From NCBI GenBank assembly GCA_903930665.1, contig CAIYZI010000695.1:1-5874 (forward strand): 5,874 nucleotides of DNA, given 5' to 3'. The translations under genes were made by a program, and so were the position numbers. This document shows positions 1 through 5,135 of this stretch, piece by piece. Every line of letters begins with the position of its first letter. The first letter of the stretch is position 1. The DNA is from an uncultured beta proteobacterium (lineage in GTDB: Bacteria; Pseudomonadota; Gammaproteobacteria; Burkholderiales; Burkholderiaceae). Under the pieces are notes generated by a model. It was given only the letters and a program-made list of their open reading frames with translations. It had not been told where the DNA came from and did no database searches.

Positions 1-593
1 CACTCGACATCGACCCAATCAATAAAGAGCGGTCCTAGCATTGGGCCCACCTGATTTAAGACGCTCGCAGCAATCAAACTACCCGATGAAATAATCACTT
101 CAACTTCTTCTGGCTGTGCATATTGGGGAACATATTTCACCCCGCCAACCCAAATAAACCCAGCGCGAATAAGGGGTGTGAAAAGCTGTGATTTGGCATC
201 AAAAATCATCGGCCCAATGGTGCCCACCCGAACGCCATCGGCCTCTATAGTTTGTCGCGCGTCTAATAAACCACTGACTAAATTACTAGGGGGTGCGCTA
301 TCTTGATCAAAAAAAACAAGTTCTTGGTAACCAGCAGCCAGAGCATGCTCAATCCCTGTATTTTGAGCAATCGCAATGCCTTCATTTTTTCCCAAAGCAA
401 GGTATTGAATATGCGGGCTCATGCTACCTAACCAGGTATCGCTAAACCACGCAAGCGATGCATCGCTGAAAGCCATACTGGGAGTGTTATCGACGACATA
501 GATTTGATCGACTTGCTGGGTAACACTTTGCAAAACGCGCGCGAGCAGTTCCTCTTTAGGGATATAGGTGACAACGATGGCGGCAACGGACAT
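1..593 (-). CDS. GT2 family glycosyltransferase, rhamnosyltransferase-like (partial, C-terminus off the left edge)
   Basis: The 197 visible residues begin MSVAAIVVTYIP and form the N-terminal part of a GT-A fold family 2 glycosyltransferase. Visible landmarks are a VVDN nucleotide-binding segment (residues 33-36), an NEGIAIAQNTGI segment (70-81), the metal-binding FFDQDS (94-99), an IISSGSLI acceptor-side segment (167-174) and FIDWVDVE (190-197), where the catalytic acidic motif begins just before the edge. This pattern matches the RfbF/WbbL-type rhamnosyltransferase branch, which moves rhamnose from dTDP-L-rhamnose onto a lipid-linked glycan at the cytoplasmic face of the inner membrane. The donor sugar is inferred, not shown. 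The ATG is forced by the TAG of the upstream gene nine bases earlier in the same frame. No clear Shine-Dalgarno is visible, so translation probably depends on coupling to the preceding gene. It is the last visible gene of the polysaccharide operon. Confidence 0.88.
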   Translation of the reverse strand, partial: MSVAAIVVTYIPKEELLARVLQSVTQQVDQIYVVDNTPSMAFSDASLAWFSDTWLGSMSPHIQYLALGKNEGIAIAQNTGIEHALAAGYQELVFFDQDSAPPSNLVSGLLDARQTIEADGVRVGTIGPMIFDAKSQLFTPLIRAGFIWVGGVKYVPQYAQPEEVEVIISSGSLIAASVLNQVGPMLGPLFIDWVDVE

Positions 594-599
594 GGCTGA

Positions 600-1556
600 C
601 TAGATCTTATTTGTGAGAATGGCAAACCATAAACCAACATTACCTAAAGTGGTTTGGCGGTAGACTCCAGCTGCATACATATTAGCAATACGCATGAAGA
701 AACTTTGCTTGCGCGCACGCACAAAACAATCGAATATCTTCCCAATCCCCGGACTCATTTGCGGACGAAAATACGCTAAGGCGGCAATGTTACATTCATT
801 CCAATGAGCAAAATCACCCGCCCAAAGCATTTGAATACGCCGCCATTTTTGTGACCAAGTCGTATTCATGCCTACCACGTTACTGCCATGCTGACGGTAG
901 AGTACTAAAGGCTTTGAATCATAAAAAACAAAGCCGCCCAGCGCGCTGACGAACAAATAAAGCCACCAGTCATGGGAGTAAATATCGAGCCGCTGAGCCG
1001 CACTGCGCATGCGATTGATGACATGGCGATTGATCATCATGGTGTTGCCTCCACCAATGCTTTGTACTAAGGCATTGGCAAAACTGGGCTGCTTGACAAA
1101 TAGAGTTGACTCCCCCAAGACGCGATCATGGGCATCAATATAGCGTGTCCGCCCAGCATATAGGGCTGGGCCTTCGCCCTGCTGCTCTAAGATATGAATT
1201 GCGCGCTCTAATTTTTCAGGTAGCCACACATCATCTTGATCAGCAAACGCAATATAAGGCGCATCAATTTGCGGCCGCTCAATCAAGGACATAAAGTTTT
1301 TTGCAAAACCGCATTTCGGACCAGCAAAAACGTGCACCCGTTCAGAACCCACGCGCTGAGCAAAATTCTCAATTAAAGACAGTGTCCCATCTGTTGAGCC
1401 ATCATCTGAGACAAATAGGCTCCAATGGCGATGGGTTTGTTTTTCAATCGAATCGAGTTGGGCCGGTAAAAATGCTGCGCCATTAAAAGTGCATAAGAGG
1501 ATGTCTACCATCGAGCCGCATTGAGCATCAGCAGTTGTCAATACCGTACTTTGCAT
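600..1556 (-). CDS. GT2 family glycosyltransferase (probable rhamnosyltransferase subfamily)
   Basis: This is a complete 318-residue family 2 glycosyltransferase. It shows the GT-A core: DILLCTFNG (18-26), the nucleotide-binding VSDDGSTDGT (49-58) and ADQDD (105-109), which includes the metal-coordinating DxD-type residues and is followed by VWLPEKL. SHDWW (194-198) and YRQHGSNVVG (220-229) follow further on. DQDDVW plus HDWW and RQHGSN are typical of the GT2 branch that holds alpha-1,3-rhamnosyltransferases and similar O-antigen enzymes, but the sugar cannot be read from sequence. It probably acts at the cytoplasmic membrane on an undecaprenyl-linked acceptor. The ATG at 1556 lies 3 bp after the stop of the WecA-like gene, with no clear Shine-Dalgarno. 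An internal Met at residue 16 (codon 1511-1509) sits directly before the conserved VDILLCTFNG and is a realistic alternative start. The gene stays in frame with both neighbours. Confidence 0.92.
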   Translation of the reverse strand: MQSTVLTTADAQCGSMVDILLCTFNGAAFLPAQLDSIEKQTHRHWSLFVSDDGSTDGTLSLIENFAQRVGSERVHVFAGPKCGFAKNFMSLIERPQIDAPYIAFADQDDVWLPEKLERAIHILEQQGEGPALYAGRTRYIDAHDRVLGESTLFVKQPSFANALVQSIGGGNTMMINRHVINRMRSAAQRLDIYSHDWWLYLFVSALGGFVFYDSKPLVLYRQHGSNVVGMNTTWSQKWRRIQMLWAGDFAHWNECNIAALAYFRPQMSPGIGKIFDCFVRARKQSFFMRIANMYAAGVYRQTTLGNVGLWFAILTNKI

Positions 1557-1559
1557 GGG

Positions 1560-2654
1560 TTAGCGATTTCTCAAGACAAACCATTTTGGCATCTTGAATT
1601 TCACCAAGGAACGATAAAGCCAAATATAGGTGAGCGCAAAAAGCACCACAAAGCATTTAAGGATCCAATGGTTTCGCCAAAAAAGCACTGCTGGCGCGAC
1701 GGCCAAGGCACATAAGACCCAAAGATACAAAGAGGTAAGGGAATTACGCTGCGTTATTAAAACTGCATTGCTCGTACCCACCGACCAGCGCACCAGGCGG
1801 CGAAAAATAATTTGATGTAAATGCACGGCATCGGGCTGACCGGCATTGGTTTTTTTCAACACCACCCGCCGATAAATCGTAAAGAGCGTTTCAAAAATTG
1901 GGTAAAAACACACTAGCACCGGAAACCATTTAGAGACTTGCGGATTGCGAGTTACCAACAGAATAGAAAGTTCGGCAATCCAAAATCCAAGCAGATATGC
2001 GCCGCCATCCCCCAAAAAAAGTAGTCCGCGCGGATAGTTCCAAAGCAAAAATCCGGCGAGCGCCCCAATACCAGCAAAACTGCAGGCCATAATTAAAAAA
2101 TCGTGCACTTCAAAGCCTACGTAGCCAATTGCTAACAAGATAATGACACCCACACCGCTCACTAAACCGTTATATCCATCAATTAAATTAAATGCATTGC
2201 TTAATCCTGCAACACCAAAGCAAGTAAAGAGTACTGCCACCCAGCCAATGCTGAGCAAATAATCAAGACCAATGATTTGCACATTGACAATCCAAGCGTT
2301 TAATAAATAGCCCGCTAAACCTGCTGAGAGTAAGGTGGCGCACAAGCGCATACGCACACTCACCTTTTTGGTTAGATCTTCAATTAAACCCGCACTAAAT
2401 GCCGGCAGGGCCGAGAGCAGTACCAACATTGCTAAATGCCAGACGGATTGGTCTACCCAGTAGCGTGAGGACAAACCAAAAAAAATTCCGATGATGACCG
2501 CTATACCGCCAATGCGTGGGGCAATGTGCACATGAAATTTTTGTACACCGGATAGATCGTGATCCCCCGAATACCGACCATGTAAATGCTGGTATCGCAA
2601 AGTGAGCATTCCCATCAGGGTACTGGCAATAAAGGAGATCAGTAAAATAAGCAT
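1560..2654 (-). CDS. WecA/MraY-family undecaprenyl-phosphate sugar-1-phosphate transferase
   Basis: This is a 364-residue polytopic membrane protein of glycosyltransferase family 4 (MraY/WecA/WbpL). These enzymes move a HexNAc-1-phosphate from a UDP-sugar to undecaprenyl phosphate, the first step of O-antigen or related glycan synthesis. Visible signatures in order are HVHIAPRIGG (41-50), GLIEDLTKK (89-97) at the place of the usual DDxxD Mg-binding loop, AFNLIDGYNGLVSG (154-167), LLFLGDGGAYLLGF (211-224) and DAVHLHQ (275-281), the His-rich cytoplasmic loop. About ten to eleven hydrophobic segments fit the 11-helix family topology. The first Asp of the loop is Glu here (E92-D93), a variant I associate with WbpL-like proteins of proteobacteria. 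The specific sugar is unknown. The ATG at 2654 is preceded in frame by a TGA and by no other start. The Shine-Dalgarno is poor. It lies 66 bp after the flippase and 3 bp before the next glycosyltransferase. Confidence 0.93.
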   Translation of the reverse strand: MLILLISFIASTLMGMLTLRYQHLHGRYSGDHDLSGVQKFHVHIAPRIGGIAVIIGIFFGLSSRYWVDQSVWHLAMLVLLSALPAFSAGLIEDLTKKVSVRMRLCATLLSAGLAGYLLNAWIVNVQIIGLDYLLSIGWVAVLFTCFGVAGLSNAFNLIDGYNGLVSGVGVIILLAIGYVGFEVHDFLIMACSFAGIGALAGFLLWNYPRGLLFLGDGGAYLLGFWIAELSILLVTRNPQVSKWFPVLVCFYPIFETLFTIYRRVVLKKTNAGQPDAVHLHQIIFRRLVRWSVGTSNAVLITQRNSLTSLYLWVLCALAVAPAVLFWRNHWILKCFVVLFALTYIWLYRSLVKFKMPKWFVLRNR

Positions 2655-2673
2655 AAAGAATTTATAAGCACCA

Positions 2674-2709
2674 CGGTATAGATGAGTGCATTTACCTCAC
2701 ACTATACCG
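2674..2709 (-). other. intergenic stem-loop between flippase and WecA-like genes
   Basis: A perfect 8-bp inverted repeat, CGGTATAG/CTATACCG (2674-2681 and 2702-2709), is extended inward by TGAG/CTCA (2683-2686 and 2696-2699) across a 1x2-base internal loop. The central loop is about 9 bases. It fills most of the 66-bp gap inside the operon. No T-run follows it on the coding strand, so it is not a standard intrinsic terminator. It could be a protein-binding palindrome, an RNA processing or stability element, or a partial attenuator that tunes the transferase relative to the flippase. Those roles are inference; the symmetry is seen directly. Confidence 0.6.
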
Positions 2710-2720
2710 GTCCAATACAT

Positions 2721-4046
2721 TTACTGCCTCCACGGATTGAGTAGATTGAGCGCTCTTAAAGGAACCGCCTGAGCTGTTAGCTCAATATTACGTAGCGCAG
2801 TAAATAATACCGAGGCTAGCGACCCCAGCAAGGTACCAATCGCTACGCCAATAGGCCCTAAGCAATACGCTAAAACCACACTACTAATTAAATTGACCAC
2901 GCCCTCAACGAGTGGAGATAGCACTATTTGATGCTGAGCATTGGCTGCAATGACCGCAATCGAGTACAACAGTGTTATTAGACGCAAGCAAGTAGCGAAA
3001 AGCAAAATCGGAAACACTAGTGTAAAGCTAGGCGCTGAATTTTTTAATAAGAAAATCCAGAGAGCCGATGGGCAAAAAAATAAGGTGATAAACAAACCAC
3101 TCACTAGCAAAATGACGCGAGACTGAAAAGATAGAAAAAGGGGTTTAAATGAACCATAGTCGGGTTTACCGAGCTCTGCAGCAAAGCGAGGCAGGCACGG
3201 CCCCACCAAGGCGGCTACTGTGCCACTGACAAACACCAAAAAGGATAGGGCAATCGAATAACCTGGTACTGCAGCAAAATCGACTTTCGCCACAATCCAC
3301 AAATCGAACCCGGAGAGCATTAACACCCCAATTTGCCACACACTTAAACCGTACATTCCACGCAAATAGGACTTGACGGTAGGCATATGCCAATCTTTGA
3401 GACAAAGAACTCGCAACTCCCTTTGCATGGCATAGCGCCAGATTAAAAAGAGTAGCCCGCAGCCAATTGAGACGATATATAAACTAGCCAAGAGCGTGGG
3501 CGTGATCGTCAACCCAAAGCCCAAAGTACAGATGATCAGTGCAATAAAGCCAACAGAAATAATTGCCTTATAAATATTTTCCCACTCATAGCGCTGTTGG
3601 CCACCAAAGCAACCAAAGAAAAACAAGGAAAATAAACCCAAGCTAGCAGCCCCACCCACTTTGAGCCAAACTCGCTCAATCATTAGATTGGAGGCGCCCT
3701 GGGCATCAGTAATGCGCGCCACAAAGGGGGCGCTCCCAAACACAAATAGTAAGGCAGCGCCAACCAAGACAATGAGAATGAACAGACTGGAGGCGAGGTT
3801 GCGATGTAAGTGTTCATGCTCACCCCGCGCGAGGTGGTGCGCAATGGCGCGATTGAGTAACTGCTGAATGCCCAGGCCAAACATCGGTACATAGATCGCC
3901 ACCTGGAAACCCAATACCCAAATGGCATAGTCCGCCTGACTTAATACCCGATTGAGTAAATAGGGCAAGAACAACACCATACATCCCGCGCTTGCACCCC
4001 CAGCAAGATTAAACAGCGCATTGATACGATGGGTTCGAATTTTCAC
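2721..4046 (-). CDS. Wzx-like polysaccharide flippase (MOP superfamily)
   Basis: This is a 441-residue integral membrane protein with roughly twelve hydrophobic helices (about 12-33, 42-62, 86-107, 133-148, 160-180, 183-205, 236-254, 262-284, 308-326, 342-362, 380-398 and 400-418). Length, topology and the N-terminal pattern, with FLPYLLNRVLSQADYAIWVLG (26-46) and GLGIQQLLNR (57-66), match polysaccharide transporters of the MOP superfamily (Wzx/RfbX, MATE-like). These move undecaprenyl-diphosphate-linked glycan units from the cytoplasmic to the periplasmic face. The sequence of such proteins diverges fast, so the exact substrate cannot be read. The start is a GTG at 4046. The frame is open for about 75 bases further upstream, but that stretch contains no ATG, GTG or TTG in frame, so this is the most upstream conventional start. 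No good Shine-Dalgarno precedes it. It is the first gene of the polysaccharide block and faces away from the small gene at 4193. Confidence 0.88.
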   Translation of the reverse strand: MKIRTHRINALFNLAGGASAGCMVLFLPYLLNRVLSQADYAIWVLGFQVAIYVPMFGLGIQQLLNRAIAHHLARGEHEHLHRNLASSLFILIVLVGAALLFVFGSAPFVARITDAQGASNLMIERVWLKVGGAASLGLFSLFFFGCFGGQQRYEWENIYKAIISVGFIALIICTLGFGLTITPTLLASLYIVSIGCGLLFLIWRYAMQRELRVLCLKDWHMPTVKSYLRGMYGLSVWQIGVLMLSGFDLWIVAKVDFAAVPGYSIALSFLVFVSGTVAALVGPCLPRFAAELGKPDYGSFKPLFLSFQSRVILLVSGLFITLFFCPSALWIFLLKNSAPSFTLVFPILLFATCLRLITLLYSIAVIAANAQHQIVLSPLVEGVVNLISSVVLAYCLGPIGVAIGTLLGSLASVLFTALRNIELTAQAVPLRALNLLNPWRQ

Positions 4047-4192
4047 AAGGGCTTTATTAGAAAAATTACCCCTATAGTAATGGAATCGAGGGGCTAGATC
4101 GCAAGACCTTTTCAGGTAATCAGTTCATCGCTATACTAATCTGAGCAGTCTTCAAATGCAGTTATGAAAAACCAACATCACTGGAAAAGAAT
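4047..4192. promoter_or_regulatory. divergent promoter region between polysaccharide operon and small gene
   Basis: This 146-bp region separates the minus-strand flippase from the plus-strand 46-residue gene and must hold promoters for the latter and probably the former. For the minus strand the best I can see is TTGCGA (4104-4099), a 19-bp spacer and TACTAT (4079-4074). That is a weak candidate, 4/6 at each box. A near-repeat, CTATAGTAAT (4072-4081) and CTATACTAAT (4131-4140), differs at one base and overlaps the candidate -10 boxes for the two directions. No strong operator palindrome is evident. Confidence 0.45.
4109..4137 (+). promoter_or_regulatory. candidate sigma-70 promoter for the 46-residue gene
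   Basis: TTTTCA (4109-4114, 4/6 to the -35 consensus) is followed by a 17-bp spacer and TATACT (4132-4137, 5/6 to the -10 consensus). Transcription would start near 4144, giving a leader of about 49 bases before the ATG at 4193. Correct spacing and position relative to the gene support it. Similarity of this size also occurs by chance. Confidence 0.45.
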
Positions 4193-4333
4193 ATGGCCAA
4201 CACCCCTAAAATCCATCTACGCAATTCGGTTACTGAGTGTGCACAATCTTTACGCAAAGAAAATATCGGCAAGTACCATAACTATGGCATTAGCGACTGC
4301 AAGGCATCGATTGCGGCTGGTAAAGTCAAATAA
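4193..4333 (+). CDS. small hypothetical protein, 46 residues
   Basis: This short gene encodes a 46-residue protein that starts MANTPKIHLRNSV and ends IAAGKVK. I do not recognise the family. It is basic (eight Lys/Arg against three Asp/Glu), soluble in appearance with no signal peptide or membrane helix, and has two Cys (16, 36) and two His (8, 29). Several signs argue that it is real. A purine-rich GGAAAAGA (4183-4190) precedes the ATG. An in-frame TGA at 4142-4144 leaves no upstream ATG. A candidate promoter lies about 55 bp upstream. A strong intrinsic terminator starts 20 bases after the TAA. Its composition is unlike the low-complexity product of a random frame. A longer frame starting at 4164 overlaps it but runs through the terminator hairpin, so this frame is preferred. 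A small RNA spanning the same transcript cannot be excluded. Confidence 0.6.
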   Translation: MANTPKIHLRNSVTECAQSLRKENIGKYHNYGISDCKASIAAGKVK

Positions 4334-4352
4334 GTTATCTCACCCTAAAATG

Positions 4353-4380
4353 AAAAAGTCACCCGAGGGTGACTTTTTTT
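4353..4380. terminator. bidirectional intrinsic terminator
   Basis: The stem GTCACC/GGTGAC (4358-4363 and 4368-4373) closes a CGAG tetraloop. It is flanked by five A on the left (4353-4357) and seven T on the right (4374-4380), so a U-run follows the hairpin on either strand. On the plus strand it ends the 46-residue gene 20 bases after its stop. On the minus strand it lies 58 bases past the HiPIP stop. One element thus serves two convergent genes. Confidence 0.92.
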
Positions 4381-4437
4381 GATTCCTTCTTATGAAAGAG
4401 GGAATTGGCACTGCGCTCTTATGAATAAAGCGAGTAA

Positions 4438-4746
4438 TTAAGCCTTCTTAGCGTAAGCAGAACACCAACCAGCGTTGGCAACTTGCTTGCCTGCAAACAA
4501 GGCGCAGCCACCCGCAGCAGAACTAGCAGCACCTTGATACAGTGCGCAGCTACCACAATGTGAACCTGCTACAAACTTAGGATATTTCGCTTTGTCTACT
4601 TTAGCGGCATCGGCAACATAACCCAATGCAACTGCTTGAGGATCTGTAGGCGAAACCATTGCTTGAGCTTGAACTTTGCTATTTAAGGCTAATGTACAGG
4701 CACCAGCAGCAGACAAAATCATAAATTGGCGACGACTTGTTTTCAT
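4438..4746 (-). CDS. high-potential iron-sulfur protein (HiPIP), Tat-exported
   Basis: This 102-residue precursor is a HiPIP, a small periplasmic [4Fe-4S] electron carrier cycling between the 2+ and 3+ states. Such proteins pass electrons from the bc1 complex to terminal oxidases or, in phototrophs, to reaction centres. The four cluster ligands are C64, C67, C81 and C95, in the family spacing C-x2-C-x13-C-x13-C, within GSHCGSCALYQG, GGCALF and GWCSAY. The N-terminus has a twin-arginine signal, SRRQFM (4-9), then a hydrophobic stretch and a likely cut near VQAQ (25-28). That fits export of a folded cluster protein. The frame is open further upstream to 4821, but the ATG at 4746 is right: it has GGAG (4755-4752) five bases upstream and places the Tat motif at the terminus. 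It is transcribed alone and ends at a shared terminator. Confidence 0.95.
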   Translation of the reverse strand: MKTSRRQFMILSAAGACTLALNSKVQAQAMVSPTDPQAVALGYVADAAKVDKAKYPKFVAGSHCGSCALYQGAASSAAGGCALFAGKQVANAGWCSAYAKKA

Positions 4747-4751
4747 ATGAA

Positions 4752-4755
4752 CTCC
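4752..4755 (-). promoter_or_regulatory. Shine-Dalgarno site of the HiPIP gene
   Basis: GGAG on the minus strand, five bases before the ATG at 4746, is the clearest ribosome site in the window. It decides the start in favour of the 102-residue form over an upstream-extended 127-residue reading. Confidence 0.8.
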
Positions 4756-4791
4756 AGGGTTTGAAATAGAAGACGATGTAGAACAGAGCAC

Positions 4792-4821
4792 ATCATAGAA
4801 CACAAAAAAAGGAGCCCGCAA
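4792..4821 (-). promoter_or_regulatory. candidate promoter of the HiPIP gene
   Basis: On the minus strand, TTGCGG (4821-4816, 3/6 to -35) is followed by an 18-bp spacer and TATGAT (4797-4792, 5/6 to -10). Transcription would begin near 4785, about 39 bases before the ATG. The weak -35 fits a promoter that needs an activator or is otherwise controlled. The evidence is box similarity only. Confidence 0.4.
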
Positions 4822-4857
4822 TAGAGAGCTAACTCATTGATTTGTATATCGTAATTG

Positions 4858-4874
4858 TTGAGAATTGTTCTCAA
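4858..4874. promoter_or_regulatory. perfect 7-3-7 palindrome, Fur-family-like operator candidate
   Basis: TTGAGAATTGTTCTCAA is a perfect inverted repeat of seven bases with a 3-bp centre. Read as the 7-1-7 form of the Fur box (TGATAAT-N-ATTATCA), bases 4859-4873 match 11 of 14 positions. It lies about 110 bp before the HiPIP start and about 37 bp upstream of the candidate -35, between the lipoprotein and HiPIP genes. No T-run follows on either strand, so it is not a terminator. An iron-linked regulator would suit an Fe-S protein gene, but the identity of the regulator is inference. Confidence 0.45.
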
Positions 4875-4911
4875 GCATTTTAAATTCACGCTCAGCTGCT
4901 TTTAGTAAATA

Positions 4912-5130
4912 CTAATGCCAGCCATTTAGATTCATACAGCCAATGCGCTGTTTAATAAACGTCCCTGATGAATTTTCCGGATACGCCCGATTGCAATTCA
5001 GGATATCGCGCTGATAGATCGCTGGCGTATTCTTGGCAGGATCCTCATTGACTAAAGGATAAGTGGTGCAGGCAAACAAAGCCATGGCACACGCAGCACA
5101 GCACAGCCAAAAACTACAATTTCTCCACAT
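4912..5130 (-). CDS. small lipoprotein of unknown function
   Basis: This 72-residue protein has a short signal peptide: MWRN, then a hydrophobic stretch (6-20) ending in a lipobox-like LFAC with Cys21 as the lipidated residue. The mature part of about 52 residues carries two further Cys (46 and 65) in YQRDILNCNRAY and IGCMNLNGWH. A C...CMxxxGW ending of this type recurs in small proteobacterial lipoproteins, where the two Cys probably form a disulfide in the periplasm. No function can be assigned. The ATG at 5130 lies 5 bp after the folE stop. A GGAAAA (5149-5144) sits 13 bases upstream, inside the folE end, so translation is likely coupled and the two genes probably share a transcript. A 6-2-6 palindrome (4902-4915) overlaps its TAG. 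Confidence 0.75.
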   Translation of the reverse strand: MWRNCSFWLCCAACAMALFACTTYPLVNEDPAKNTPAIYQRDILNCNRAYPENSSGTFIKQRIGCMNLNGWH

Positions 5131-5135
5131 ATTGA

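Noticed and set aside
428..640. Minus-strand 70-codon frame across the boundary of the two GT2 genes
   Set aside because: It lies in a different frame from both well-supported glycosyltransferases, and its product is low-complexity Ser/Pro-rich.
1106..1815. Plus-strand frames of about 60 codons inside the transferase and glycosyltransferase genes
   Set aside because: They are antisense to strongly recognised proteins, show no family motifs and have no expression signals.
2661..2666. TATAAA on the minus strand as a promoter for the WecA-like gene
   Set aside because: It is only about six bases before the ATG and has no -35 box at the right distance.
2674..2709. Reading the intergenic hairpin as an intrinsic terminator of the flippase gene
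   Set aside because: No T-run follows the stem on the minus strand, and the downstream genes belong to the same pathway with no visible promoter of their own.
3683..3928. Minus-strand 81-codon frame inside the flippase gene
   Set aside because: It is an alternative frame of a clear membrane protein, with no motif or ribosome site of its own.
4164..4382. Plus-strand 72-codon frame starting at ATG 4164
   Set aside because: It overlaps the better 46-codon gene in another frame and its last codons read through the terminator hairpin and T-run (4353-4380). Its stop codon directly follows the T-run.
4747..4821. Upstream extension of the HiPIP frame to 4821
   Set aside because: It would place 25 residues before the Tat motif. 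The ATG at 4746 has a clear GGAG, and the extension overlaps the candidate promoter.
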